Assembly: GCA_035553895.1 (NCBI GenBank) | Contig: DATMJI010000064.1 | Coordinates: 1-22,319, forward strand | Reading direction: 5' to 3' | DNA length: 22,319 nt | From: JADDRA01 sp035553895 | GTDB taxonomy: Bacteria; Actinomycetota; Acidimicrobiia; Acidimicrobiales; CADCSY01 | Part shown: one piece after another, positions 7,793 to 14,564 of the stretch | Layout: each line of letters starts with the position of its first letter | Numbering within the stretch: position 1 is the first letter of the stretch | The notes under the pieces: model-generated | The model's database searches: none | Told to the model about the DNA's origin: nothing | The model's input: the letters and a program-made list of their open reading frames with translations, nothing else | Position numbers and translations under genes: made by a program

Positions 7793-8487
7793 GCCAGGGC
7801 GCGGCGGAGGAGACCACCCGGCTGCTGCTGGTGCGCCACGGGGAGTCCCAGGCCCAGGTCGACCGGGTGGTGGGGGGCCCGACCGGCTGCAGCGGGCTGT
7901 CTGACCTGGGCCGGCGCCAGGTGGTGGCCCTGGCCGAGCGCTGGCGGGCGTGTGGCCTGGAGGTCGACCGGCTCTTCTCCTCCACCCTGCCCCGGGCGGC
8001 GGAGACAGCGGCCCTACTGGCCCCGGCGCTGGGCGACCTGGCGGTGACCGCCGACCCCGAGCTGGTCGAGCTGGAACCGGGGGAGTGCGACGGGCTGAGT
8101 TGGGACGACTACCAGGCCCGCTACGGGGTGGACATGCGGGCCGATCCCTACGCCGAGCTGTCGCCCGGCGGGGAGAGCGTGGCCGCCTTCTTGCTGCGGG
8201 TGGGCCGGACCCTGCACCGCATCGTGGTGGACGCCACCGGGGCCACGGTGGTCGTCGCCTGCCACGGCGGGGTGGTCGACGGCTCGCTGATCTGCTTCCT
8301 CGGCCTGCCCCTCCAGCGGGCCGCCGACCTCGACCTGCGCTCGACCAACTCCGGCGTCACCGAGTGGCTGGTGCGGGCCGAGAAGGGCGAGCCCCTCCAC
8401 TGGGCCCTGCGCCGCTACAACGACATCGCCCATCTCGAGGGTCCGGCCTGGGACGAGCGGGCCCCCGACCACCCGTCCATCGGCTGA
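7789..8487 (+). CDS. Histidine phosphatase family protein
   Basis: 232 aa, of the phosphoglycerate mutase/histidine phosphatase superfamily. The RHG motif is R16-H17-G18 (LLLVRHGES), with H17 the expected phosphorylated histidine; the second catalytic histidine is H159 (VACHGGVVDG). The acidic segment LELEPGECDGL-like (about 101-110) matches the proton donor region. The ATG overlaps the VWA stop by 4 nt, making it the third gene of the MoxR operon. The last 20 residues are polar and variable. The substrate cannot be inferred; many such proteins in actinobacteria act on small phosphoesters. Confidence 0.9.
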   Translation: MSQGAAEETTRLLLVRHGESQAQVDRVVGGPTGCSGLSDLGRRQVVALAERWRACGLEVDRLFSSTLPRAAETAALLAPALGDLAVTADPELVELEPGECDGLSWDDYQARYGVDMRADPYAELSPGGESVAAFLLRVGRTLHRIVVDATGATVVVACHGGVVDGSLICFLGLPLQRAADLDLRSTNSGVTEWLVRAEKGEPLHWALRRYNDIAHLEGPAWDERAPDHPSIG

Positions 8488-8521
8488 GCGCCGGACAGCC
8501 CGGCCAGCGAAAGGATCAGCC

Positions 8522-9037
8522 ATGCCGTCGAAGGACACGCTGGCGGGAGCGGTCGTCAAGGGGGTGGTGGCGGGCGCCGCCGGCACCGTGGCCATGGATC
8601 TCCTGTGGTATGCCCGCTACCGCCGGGGGGGCGGCGAGGAGGGGTTCGTGGCCTGGGAGCTGGCCAGCGGCACCGAGAGCTTCGACGACGCCGGCGCCCC
8701 CGCCCAGGTGGGCCAGAAGGTGGTCGCGGTCCTGGCCGGCACCGAGCTGCCCGACCGGCTGGCCGGCACCACCACCAACGTCGTCCACTGGGCCACCGGC
8801 GCCCAGTGGGGCGCCCTCTACGGCGCCGCCGCCCGCGCCCTCGGGCCCGACCGCCCGGCCCTGGCCCTGGGCCTCGGCCCCCTGGCCTGGGCCAGCGCCT
8901 ACGCCCTGCTGGGGGCGGCAGGGATCTACCAGCCCATCTGGACCTACGACGCCAAAACCCTGGCCAAGGACCTCTCCGCCCACCTGGTGTTCGGCGCCGC
9001 CACCGCCGCCGCCTACCGGGTCCTCACCCGCCGCTGA
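8522..9037 (+). CDS. Conserved hypothetical four-helix membrane protein
   Basis: 171 aa with four hydrophobic stretches: about 8-28 (AVVKGVVAGAAGTVAMDLLW), 82-105, 115-138 and 146-166. It is Gly- and Ala-rich with a W-G-A-L-Y-G motif in helix 2. The general pattern recalls YagU/DUF1440-type inner membrane proteins, but I am not certain of the family. AAAGGA lies about 8 nt before the ATG, supporting the start. It follows the histidine phosphatase gene by 34 nt and is probably the last gene of the MoxR transcription unit, which ends at the hairpin repeat at 9053. Confidence 0.75.
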   Translation: MPSKDTLAGAVVKGVVAGAAGTVAMDLLWYARYRRGGGEEGFVAWELASGTESFDDAGAPAQVGQKVVAVLAGTELPDRLAGTTTNVVHWATGAQWGALYGAAARALGPDRPALALGLGPLAWASAYALLGAAGIYQPIWTYDAKTLAKDLSAHLVFGAATAAAYRVLTRR

Positions 9038-9052
9038 GCCGGCCGCACCCCG

Positions 9053-9099
9053 AATTGTGGAGGATCGGTGTGGCTGAGCCACTCGGATCCTCCGCAATT
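9053..9099. repeat. 47-bp palindromic repeat, copy 3
   Basis: Arms AATTGTGGAGGATC (9053-9066) and GATCCTCCGCAATT (9086-9099) are complementary over 14 bp with a single G-U type mismatch; the centre is GTGGCTGAGCC. It sits in the 67-bp gap between two convergent genes, an ideal place for a bidirectional terminator, although no T tract follows on either side. It is also the left flank of the DUF559 gene. Confidence 0.9.
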
Positions 9100-9104
9100 G
9101 GCGC

Positions 9105-10031
9105 TCACGACGCCGCCCGCGGCGCCCGCAGGGCCAGGGCCTCTTGGGTGCGCTCGACGATGTGGGTGGGCGACGACCGCGACGTGAAGTGCAACATGAG
9201 CCAGCCGGCGACGCCCAGGTCGTTGCCGCGGAGGCGATCGTCGTCGAAGGTGGTGCGGATGAGGCCGTGGTGGGCGAACCCGTCGTACTCGAGGCCGACC
9301 TTCTCCTCGGCGTAGGCGTAGTCGAGGTAGCGGATCCGCCCACCGACCACCACCCGGTATTGGGGCTGTGGCGGCCGGAGGCCACCGGCGACCAGCACCT
9401 CGACGAGGTCGAGCTCACCCTGGCTCCCGCCCGGGTCGTAGCCCTCCATCCGGTCGGCAAGGACGGCTCGCAGCGGCACCAGCCGGCGCCGCCCATGGCC
9501 GCCGTCGAGCCGGGAGGTGCACGCCGCCAGCTGGTCCACGCTCATCAGCTGGCGGCGTAGGGCCTCGTCGACCGACCGGGCCAGGCGCCGGCCCGGGAGG
9601 TAGGCGACACAGTCGACGAGGGTGCGGGCCACGCTGGTGACGGGAACGCGGCGATGGCGGGTGAGGTCGGCCAGGGCCAGCGACGTCGAGCGGTGGTGGG
9701 CCACGCCGTCGAGCGCCAGGCGCCGGCCGGGCAGGGTGAGCACGTCGATGGCGGCCGGTGGCGCCATCTCCAGACCCCACAGGGCGCCAGCCGTCCGGTG
9801 CGACGCCCAGCACCCGTCACCGGCGGCCAGGCACACGGCCAGCGCCGCCTGCTCGGGCGTAGGGGCGACACCGGCCGCGGCGTAGACCGAACGCCGGACC
9901 AGGACCCACTCGCTGCCGTGCAACCGGGTGCGGATGCCCGACGCCGAGCAACCGGCCGCCAGCGCCTGGCCCCGGGTGACCAGCCCGAGCTGGTGGCGGG
10001 CGATCTCGGCCAGGCGGGCGCCAGCGCTCAT
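9105..10031 (-). CDS. AbiEi-like / DUF559 domain protein
   Basis: 308 aa. Residues 1-60 (IARHQLGLVTRGQALAAG, then a tryptophan-valine-arginine strand) form a winged-helix like the AbiEi_4 antitoxin N-terminal domain. The C-terminal 100 residues match DUF559, a Vsr-like PD-(D/E)XK nuclease fold: D237 (RYLDYAY), E248 and D250 (LEYDGF), then DDDRLRGNDL and GWLMLHFT. Such proteins are common, variable accessory genes in actinobacteria; some are thought to belong to defence or toxin-antitoxin systems, but a partner toxin is not present here. ATG 10031 has GGGAGGA about 9 nt upstream. The gene is bracketed by repeat copies 3 and 4. Nuclease activity is inferred from the fold only. Confidence 0.85.
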   Translation of the reverse strand: MSAGARLAEIARHQLGLVTRGQALAAGCSASGIRTRLHGSEWVLVRRSVYAAAGVAPTPEQAALAVCLAAGDGCWASHRTAGALWGLEMAPPAAIDVLTLPGRRLALDGVAHHRSTSLALADLTRHRRVPVTSVARTLVDCVAYLPGRRLARSVDEALRRQLMSVDQLAACTSRLDGGHGRRRLVPLRAVLADRMEGYDPGGSQGELDLVEVLVAGGLRPPQPQYRVVVGGRIRYLDYAYAEEKVGLEYDGFAHHGLIRTTFDDDRLRGNDLGVAGWLMLHFTSRSSPTHIVERTQEALALRAPRAAS

Positions 10032-10092
10032 GGGCCCATCCTCCCAGGGGGGTGAGACAGTCTCCGTCCCGGCCCACCCGCCACCTCGCCGG

Positions 10093-10139
10093 AATTGTGG
10101 AGGATCCAGGCGGCTGAGCCGCTCCGATCCTCCTCAATT
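10093..10139. repeat. 47-bp palindromic repeat, copy 4
   Basis: Arms AATTGTGGAGGATC (10093-10106) and GATCCTCCTCAATT (10126-10139) pair with one mismatch, around GCGGCTGAGCCGC. It lies between the 3' end of the GH15 gene and the start of the DUF559 gene, both on the minus strand, so it could terminate the GH15 transcript. Confidence 0.9.
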
Positions 10140-10172
10140 GCGGAGGAGGTGGAGCGGGGGCGGGCGAGGCCG

Positions 10173-11960
10173 TCAGGGCTGGCGGCGCCGGCCGGGCAGG
10201 GTGAGCGACGAGAGGGTGCTGGCCGAGTTGACCAGGGCGACGTGGCTGAAGGCCTGGGGGAAGTTGCCGATCATCCGCCGGGCGCCCACGTCGTACTCCT
10301 CGGCCAGCAGGCCCACGTCGTTGCGGATGGCGAGCAGGCGCTCGAAGAGCTCGCACGCCTCGCCGTGGCGGCCGATGAGGTGCAGGCAGTCGGCCAGCCA
10401 GAACGAGCACATGAGGAACGACGCCTCGGAGCCGGCGAGGCCGTCGTCGGTGTGGCCGGTGTCGTAGCGGTGGACGAAGCCGTCGATCACGAGCTCGGCC
10501 TGCACCGCCTCGACGGTGCCCACGATGCGGGGGTCGTCGGGGGCGAGGAAGCCGACCAGGGGCAGCATGAGGAGGGCGGCGTCGAGCCCTTGGCCGCCGT
10601 AGTGCTGGACGAAGGTGTTGCGCTCGGCGTCGTAGCCCTGCTCGCAGACCTCGGCGTGGATGCGGTCGCGCAGCTGGCGCCAGCGCTGGAGGGACCCGTC
10701 CAGGCCGAAGCGCTCGACACCCATGACGGCCCGGTCGAGCGCCACCCAGGCCATGACCTTGGAGTGGGTGAAGTGCTGGCGCCCGGATCGGACCTCCCAC
10801 AGGCCCTCGTCGGGCTCGGACCACACCCGCTCCAGGTTGTCGAGCAGGGCGCGCTGGAGGCTCCAGGCGTCGGGACTGGGCTCGATGCCCGACCGGCGGG
10901 CCTGGTGCAGGGAGTCGAAGACCTCGCCGTAGACGTCAATCTGGAACTGGTCCCAGGCGGCGTTGCCCACCCGCACCGGTGCCGAGCCCTCGTAGCCGGG
11001 CAGCCAGTCGAGGGTGAGCTCGGGCAGGCGCCGCTCGCCCCCGACCCCGTACATGATCTGCAGGTCGTCGGGATCGCCGGCAACGGCCCGCAGCAGCCAG
11101 TCCCGCCAGGCGGTGGCCTCGGCGGTGCAGCCCGATGCCAGCAGGGCGTCGAGGGTGAAGGTGGCGTCGCGCAACCACGAGAAGCGGTAGTCCCAGTTGC
11201 GCTGGCCCCCCAGAGCTTCGGGCAGCGACGTGGTGGGGGCGGCCACCACCGCCCCGGTGGGCCCGTAGGTCAGGGCCTTGAGCACGCACAAGGAGCGCTC
11301 GACGGCCTCGGGCCAGGCGCCCTGGTAGTCGATGTGGCCGACCCACTCCCGCCACCACCGGCTGGCCTCCTCGACGGCGCCGGACACGTCGACGGGAGGT
11401 GGCAGGGCGTGGTGGGAGGGGAACCAGGTGAGCTCGAAGGGGACCTCCTCGCCGGCGGCCACCGAGAAGGTGGCGGCGCTGCGCAGCTTCTCGCCGTGGA
11501 CCTCGACCGGGGTGGTGAGGACCAGGCCGTCGGGGCCGCCTACGGCCACCGTGCGCCCGCCGATGCGCCGGACCCAGGGGACGATGTGGCCGTAGTCGAA
11601 GCGGATGACCAGCTCCATGCGCATCTCCACCCGGCCGGCCTCTCCCCGCACCAGGCGGACGAGGTTGGGCATGCCGTCCCGGGGCGGCATGCAGTCGACC
11701 ACGGTGACGGCCCCGCCCTCGGTCTCGTAGCGGGACTCGAGCACCAGGCCGCCGTCCCGGTAGGTCCGGTGCCGGCAGCGGGGCTCCCCGGCGGGCGCCA
11801 GCAGCCACCGGCCGTGCTCGGGCGTGCCCAGCAGGGCGGCGAAGCAGGAGGGGGAGTCGAAGCGGGGCAGGCACAGCCAGTCGATCGACCCCTGGGTGGA
11901 CACCAGAGCGGCCGACTCGGTGTCGCCCAGCAGGGCGTAGTCCTCCAGGGGCACACTCAC
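10173..11960 (-). CDS. Glycoside hydrolase family 15 protein (trehalase/glucoamylase type)
   Basis: About 595 aa. It begins with the N-terminal beta-sandwich signature PLEDYALLGD, then GSIDWLCLPRFDSPSCF, and continues into the (alpha/alpha)6 barrel with QRNWDYRFSWLRDATFTL. The probable catalytic acid is the Glu of EGLWEVR (about residue 388) and the base one of the two Glu in GLLAEEYD (about 554-555). Actinobacterial homologues include the mycobacterial GH15 trehalase, so alpha,alpha-trehalose hydrolysis is the best guess; glucoamylase-like activity is possible. I chose GTG 11960 because AAGGGGGG lies about 9 nt upstream; the frame also opens at GTG 11984, which lacks a ribosome site. No signal peptide, so cytoplasmic. 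Confidence 0.9.
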   Translation of the reverse strand: MSVPLEDYALLGDTESAALVSTQGSIDWLCLPRFDSPSCFAALLGTPEHGRWLLAPAGEPRCRHRTYRDGGLVLESRYETEGGAVTVVDCMPPRDGMPNLVRLVRGEAGRVEMRMELVIRFDYGHIVPWVRRIGGRTVAVGGPDGLVLTTPVEVHGEKLRSAATFSVAAGEEVPFELTWFPSHHALPPPVDVSGAVEEASRWWREWVGHIDYQGAWPEAVERSLCVLKALTYGPTGAVVAAPTTSLPEALGGQRNWDYRFSWLRDATFTLDALLASGCTAEATAWRDWLLRAVAGDPDDLQIMYGVGGERRLPELTLDWLPGYEGSAPVRVGNAAWDQFQIDVYGEVFDSLHQARRSGIEPSPDAWSLQRALLDNLERVWSEPDEGLWEVRSGRQHFTHSKVMAWVALDRAVMGVERFGLDGSLQRWRQLRDRIHAEVCEQGYDAERNTFVQHYGGQGLDAALLMLPLVGFLAPDDPRIVGTVEAVQAELVIDGFVHRYDTGHTDDGLAGSEASFLMCSFWLADCLHLIGRHGEACELFERLLAIRNDVGLLAEEYDVGARRMIGNFPQAFSHVALVNSASTLSSLTLPGRRRQP

Positions 11961-11984
11961 CGGCGCCGGCCCCCCCTTCGCCAC

Positions 11985-12029
11985 TTTGTGGTCACTTCTG
12001 GACCGCAGGGGTGCACGAGTGACCAGAAA
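11985..12029. terminator. Stem-loop between DAHP synthase and GH15 genes
   Basis: TTTGTGGTCACT (11985-11996) pairs with AGTGACCAGAAA (12018-12029) with one mismatch, around a 21-nt loop. It lies downstream of the DAHP synthase stop on the minus strand, as a terminator would, but has no T tract. It may also lie in the leader of the GH15 gene. Confidence 0.5.
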
Positions 12030-12056
12030 CGGGGGACCGGCGGCCGGCGGGAGGGC

Positions 12057-13400
12057 TCAGCCCCGGAGGAGCTCAGCCACCCGGAAGGCCAGGTCGAGGC
12101 TCTGGCGGGCGTTGAGGCGGGGGTCGCACATGGTCTCGTAGCGCTGGTCGAGGTGGGCGTCGAGGACCTCCTCGGCCCCGCCCAGGCACTCGGTGACGTC
12201 GTCGCCGGTGAGCTCGACGTGGACCCCGCCGGGCCAGGTGCCCTCGGCCCGGTGGGCGGCGAAGAAGCCCTCGATCTCGGCCAGCACGGCGTCGAGGTGG
12301 CGGGTCTTGCGGCCCCCGGCCGAGGTGAAGGTGTTGCCGTGCATGGGATCGCACGCCCACACCACGGGGTGCCCGGAGTCCCGCACGGCGGCCAGGATGG
12401 GCCGGAGCCGCTCCTCGACCAGGGCGGCGCCCATGCGGGTGATCAGCGTCAGGCGCCCGGGCAACCGGTCGGGGTTGAGGCGCTGGCACAGCTCGAGCAC
12501 CTCCTCGGGCGAGGCGCTCGGGCCCAGCTTGCAGCCCAGGGGGTTGGCCACCCCGGCGAGGAAGCGGACATGGGCCCCGTCGAGGGCCCGGGTGCGCTCG
12601 CCGATCCACAGCAGGTGGGCCGAGCAGTCGTACCAGTCGCCGGTGAGGCTGTCCTGGCGGGTGAGGGCCTCCTCGTAGCCGAGCAGGAGCGCCTCGTGGC
12701 TGGTGTAGAAGTCGACCTGGTGGAGCTGGTGCTCGGCCTCCAGGTCGATCCCGCAGGCGGCCATGAAGCGCAGGGCCCGCTCGATGCCGTCGGCGATGGT
12801 CCGGTAGCGGCGGCCCTCGAGGCTGGAGGAGACGAACTCCTGGTTCCAGGCGTGTACCCGGTTGAGGTCGGCGAAGCCTCCCTTGGTGAAGGCCCGCAGC
12901 AGGTTGAGGGTGGACGACGCCTGGTGGTAGGCGGTGATCAAGCGGCGGGGATCGGGCACCCGGGCGTCGGCGGTGGGGGCGATGTCGTTGACCATGTGAC
13001 CCCGGAACGACGGCAGCTCGAGGTCGCCCACACGCTCCGTGGGCGACGACCGGGGCTTGGCGAACTGGCCGGCGATGCGGCCCACCTTGACCACGGGAAC
13101 ACCGGAGCTGTAGGTGAGCACCACCGCCATCTGGAGGATGAGCCGCAGCTTGTCGCGGATGGTGTCGGCCGAGAACGCCTCGAAGGACTCGGCGCAGTCA
13201 CCGGCTTGGAGGAGGAAGGCTCTCCCGTCGGCCACTGCGGCCAGGCTGCCCGCCAGGGCCCGTGCCTCCCCGGCGAAAACCAGCGGCGGGTAGGTGGCCA
13301 GCTCCTTGAGGACCAGGTCGAGGGCGGCCTCGTCGGGCCACTCCGGCTGCTGAGCGGCCACCATCTCGCGCCAGAGTTCCGGCGACCAAGCGGGGGGCAT
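12057..13400 (-). CDS. aroG: Class II 3-deoxy-7-phosphoheptulonate synthase (DAHP synthase)
   Basis: 447 aa. It condenses phosphoenolpyruvate with erythrose 4-phosphate, the first step of the shikimate pathway. Class II (plant/mycobacterial type) signatures are visible throughout: QAGDCAESF (about 65-73), KPRSSPTE, ELPSFRGHMVND, TSHEALLLGYEEALTR, NPLGCKLGP, RLTLITRMGA, WACDPMHGNT and GGVHVELTGDDVTECLGG near the C terminus. ATG 13400 (MPPAWSPELW) was chosen because TAGGAT lies exactly 7 nt upstream, suggesting a leaderless mRNA; an ATG three codons earlier is possible. It stands as a single gene, with stem-loops on both sides, without other aromatic genes nearby. Confidence 0.95.
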   Translation of the reverse strand: MPPAWSPELWREMVAAQQPEWPDEAALDLVLKELATYPPLVFAGEARALAGSLAAVADGRAFLLQAGDCAESFEAFSADTIRDKLRLILQMAVVLTYSSGVPVVKVGRIAGQFAKPRSSPTERVGDLELPSFRGHMVNDIAPTADARVPDPRRLITAYHQASSTLNLLRAFTKGGFADLNRVHAWNQEFVSSSLEGRRYRTIADGIERALRFMAACGIDLEAEHQLHQVDFYTSHEALLLGYEEALTRQDSLTGDWYDCSAHLLWIGERTRALDGAHVRFLAGVANPLGCKLGPSASPEEVLELCQRLNPDRLPGRLTLITRMGAALVEERLRPILAAVRDSGHPVVWACDPMHGNTFTSAGGRKTRHLDAVLAEIEGFFAAHRAEGTWPGGVHVELTGDDVTECLGGAEEVLDAHLDQRYETMCDPRLNARQSLDLAFRVAELLRG

Positions 13401-13407
13401 GGGAATC

Positions 13408-13413
13408 ATCCTA
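13408..13413 (-). promoter_or_regulatory. Putative -10 box of DAHP synthase (leaderless)
   Basis: TAGGAT on the minus strand, followed by 7 nt (GATTCCC) and then the ATG at 13400. If transcription begins at the ATG the upstream ATG at 13409 is not used. Confidence 0.5.
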
Positions 13414-13440
13414 GGACGGCACCGCTGCCGGGCGCACCGA

Positions 13441-13508
13441 GCATTTTCCCGTTCTCGGCGCGTCTGGCACCCGATACAGGGTGCGGATCGCGCCGAGAAC
13501 GGGGATGC
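13441..13508. terminator. Large stem-loop between sigma factor and DAHP synthase genes
   Basis: CCCGTTCTCGGCGCG (13448-13462) is an exact complement of 13489-13503. Inside it GCACCC (13467-13472) pairs with GGGTGC (13479-13484) around GATACA, and outside it GCAT pairs with ATGC (13441-13444, 13505-13508). It starts only a few bases from the sigma factor stop codon, which suggests a terminator for that gene. No T tract follows. Confidence 0.7.
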
Positions 13509-14351
13509 TCAGGCGGCGGCGATGGCCTCGGCGTCGATCTTGAGCTCGTCGACGGCCCGCTTGACGATGCGCCGGGCGGCCTCGGCGGTGACGCCCAGGA
13601 TCTCGCCGACCTCGCGGAAGCTGTGCTTCTGGCCGTCGGCCAGGCCGAAGCGGTGCTCGACGGCCACCCGGGCCCGGGGCTCGAGGCGGTCGAGCAGGCT
13701 GGTGACCATCTCCTCTTGCATCTGCTCGACCACCACCGCCTCGGGGCCGGGCAGCGAGTCGGGCAGGAGGTCGACCAGCTCCTGCTCGCCGTCGTCGCCC
13801 ACCGTGCGGTCGAGGCTGGTGGGGGTGGCCAGGCGGTGCAGGTTGGCCAGCTCGTCGTCGAGCTCGTCGCCCTCGCCGGACACCGCCCGCAGGGCGGCCC
13901 GCAGCTGGGCCGAGCGCTCGCTCGGCAGGCGCACCAGGTTGGCCTTCTGGTCGAGGGCCCGGCCGATGGCCTGGCGGATCCAGAAGGTGGCGTAGGTGGA
14001 GAACTTGAACCCTTTGCGCCAGTCGAACTTCTCGACGGCATGCTCGAGGCCGAGGTTGCCCTCCTGGATGAGGTCGAGCAGGTCCATCCCGGGCGGCAGG
14101 GGGTAGCGCCGGGCGATGCTCACCACCAAGCGGAGGTTGGCCCGGATGAAGTAGTCCCGGGCCCGGGCCGCCTCGCGCACGGCCCGCTTGGCCTCGACCT
14201 TCTCGGCCCGGGTCAGGGGCTCGTCGCCGTCGAGGCGGGCCTGGCCGGCGCGGCCGGCCTCGACTTTCTGGGACAGCTCGCGCTCTTGGGCCGCGTTGAG
14301 CAGTGGCACCAACCCGATCTCGTGGAGGTATTGTCCTACTGAATCTCTCAT
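13509..14351 (-). CDS. Group-2 sigma-70 family RNA polymerase sigma factor
   Basis: 280 aa, lacking region 1.1. Region 1.2 begins at once (DSVGQYLHEIG, 3-13). Region 2 (about 66-140) includes the core-binding NLRLVVSIARRY and DLIQEGNLGLEHAVEKFD, and the -10 recognition part FSTYATFWIRQAIGRAL. Region 3 is short, with a DLLPDSLPGPEA linker. Region 4 (about 210-275) has the helix-turn-helix SFREVGEILGVTAEAARRI. Its second helix (TAEAARRIVKRAV) differs from the usual TRERVRQIEARAL, so -35 recognition may differ. ATG 14351 is needed to keep region 1.2. It may be a SigB/HrdB-like alternative sigma; the regulon is unknown. It is divergent from the NuoF-like gene. Confidence 0.93.
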   Translation of the reverse strand: MRDSVGQYLHEIGLVPLLNAAQERELSQKVEAGRAGQARLDGDEPLTRAEKVEAKRAVREAARARDYFIRANLRLVVSIARRYPLPPGMDLLDLIQEGNLGLEHAVEKFDWRKGFKFSTYATFWIRQAIGRALDQKANLVRLPSERSAQLRAALRAVSGEGDELDDELANLHRLATPTSLDRTVGDDGEQELVDLLPDSLPGPEAVVVEQMQEEMVTSLLDRLEPRARVAVEHRFGLADGQKHSFREVGEILGVTAEAARRIVKRAVDELKIDAEAIAAA

Positions 14352-14355
14352 TGTA
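14350..14355 (-). promoter_or_regulatory. TACAAT hexamer overlapping the sigma factor start
   Basis: A near-perfect -10 hexamer on the minus strand shares its last two bases with the ATG of the sigma gene. If used, the transcript would start inside codons 3-4 and lack this start codon. It may be chance, or an internal promoter-like pause. Confidence 0.25.
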
Positions 14356-14381
14356 CCCGTTCCAACCGAAGTGACGAGGCG

Positions 14382-14408
14382 GTCATTCCCGTTTGGGGAG
14401 GGAATGAC
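14382..14408. promoter_or_regulatory. 9-bp perfect inverted repeat upstream of the sigma factor gene
   Basis: GTCATTCCC (14382-14390) and GGGAATGAC (14400-14408) are exact complements around a 9-nt loop. It starts about 30 bp before the sigma factor ATG in the divergent spacer (14352-14564), consistent with an operator. The rest of the spacer shows no gene and only weak -35/-10 candidates. Confidence 0.45.
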
Positions 14409-14564
14409 GAGCCTTGGGGAAATCGCCCCGCCGTGCGGGCGAGGCGTGCCTTGCCTTGTGTTCTACGGACGACCGAGGCCTCTTGGACGTTCCCGATCTG
14501 GACGAGATCTACCCATCAGGCTCGGGGGTGACGCCTCACCGCCGCCCGGTGTAGGCATGGGGAC

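Noticed and set aside
9053..10139. Insertion sequence with terminal inverted repeats
   Set aside because: The enclosed protein is DUF559/AbiEi-like and not a transposase, each 'end' is itself a full palindrome, and no target-site duplication is seen.
10095..14342. Very long open frame (1415 codons) on the plus strand
   Set aside because: It is antisense to the GH15, DAHP synthase and sigma factor genes, is rich in Gly/Val/Leu/Gln repeats typical of the complement of GC-rich codons, and starts inside the hairpin repeat.
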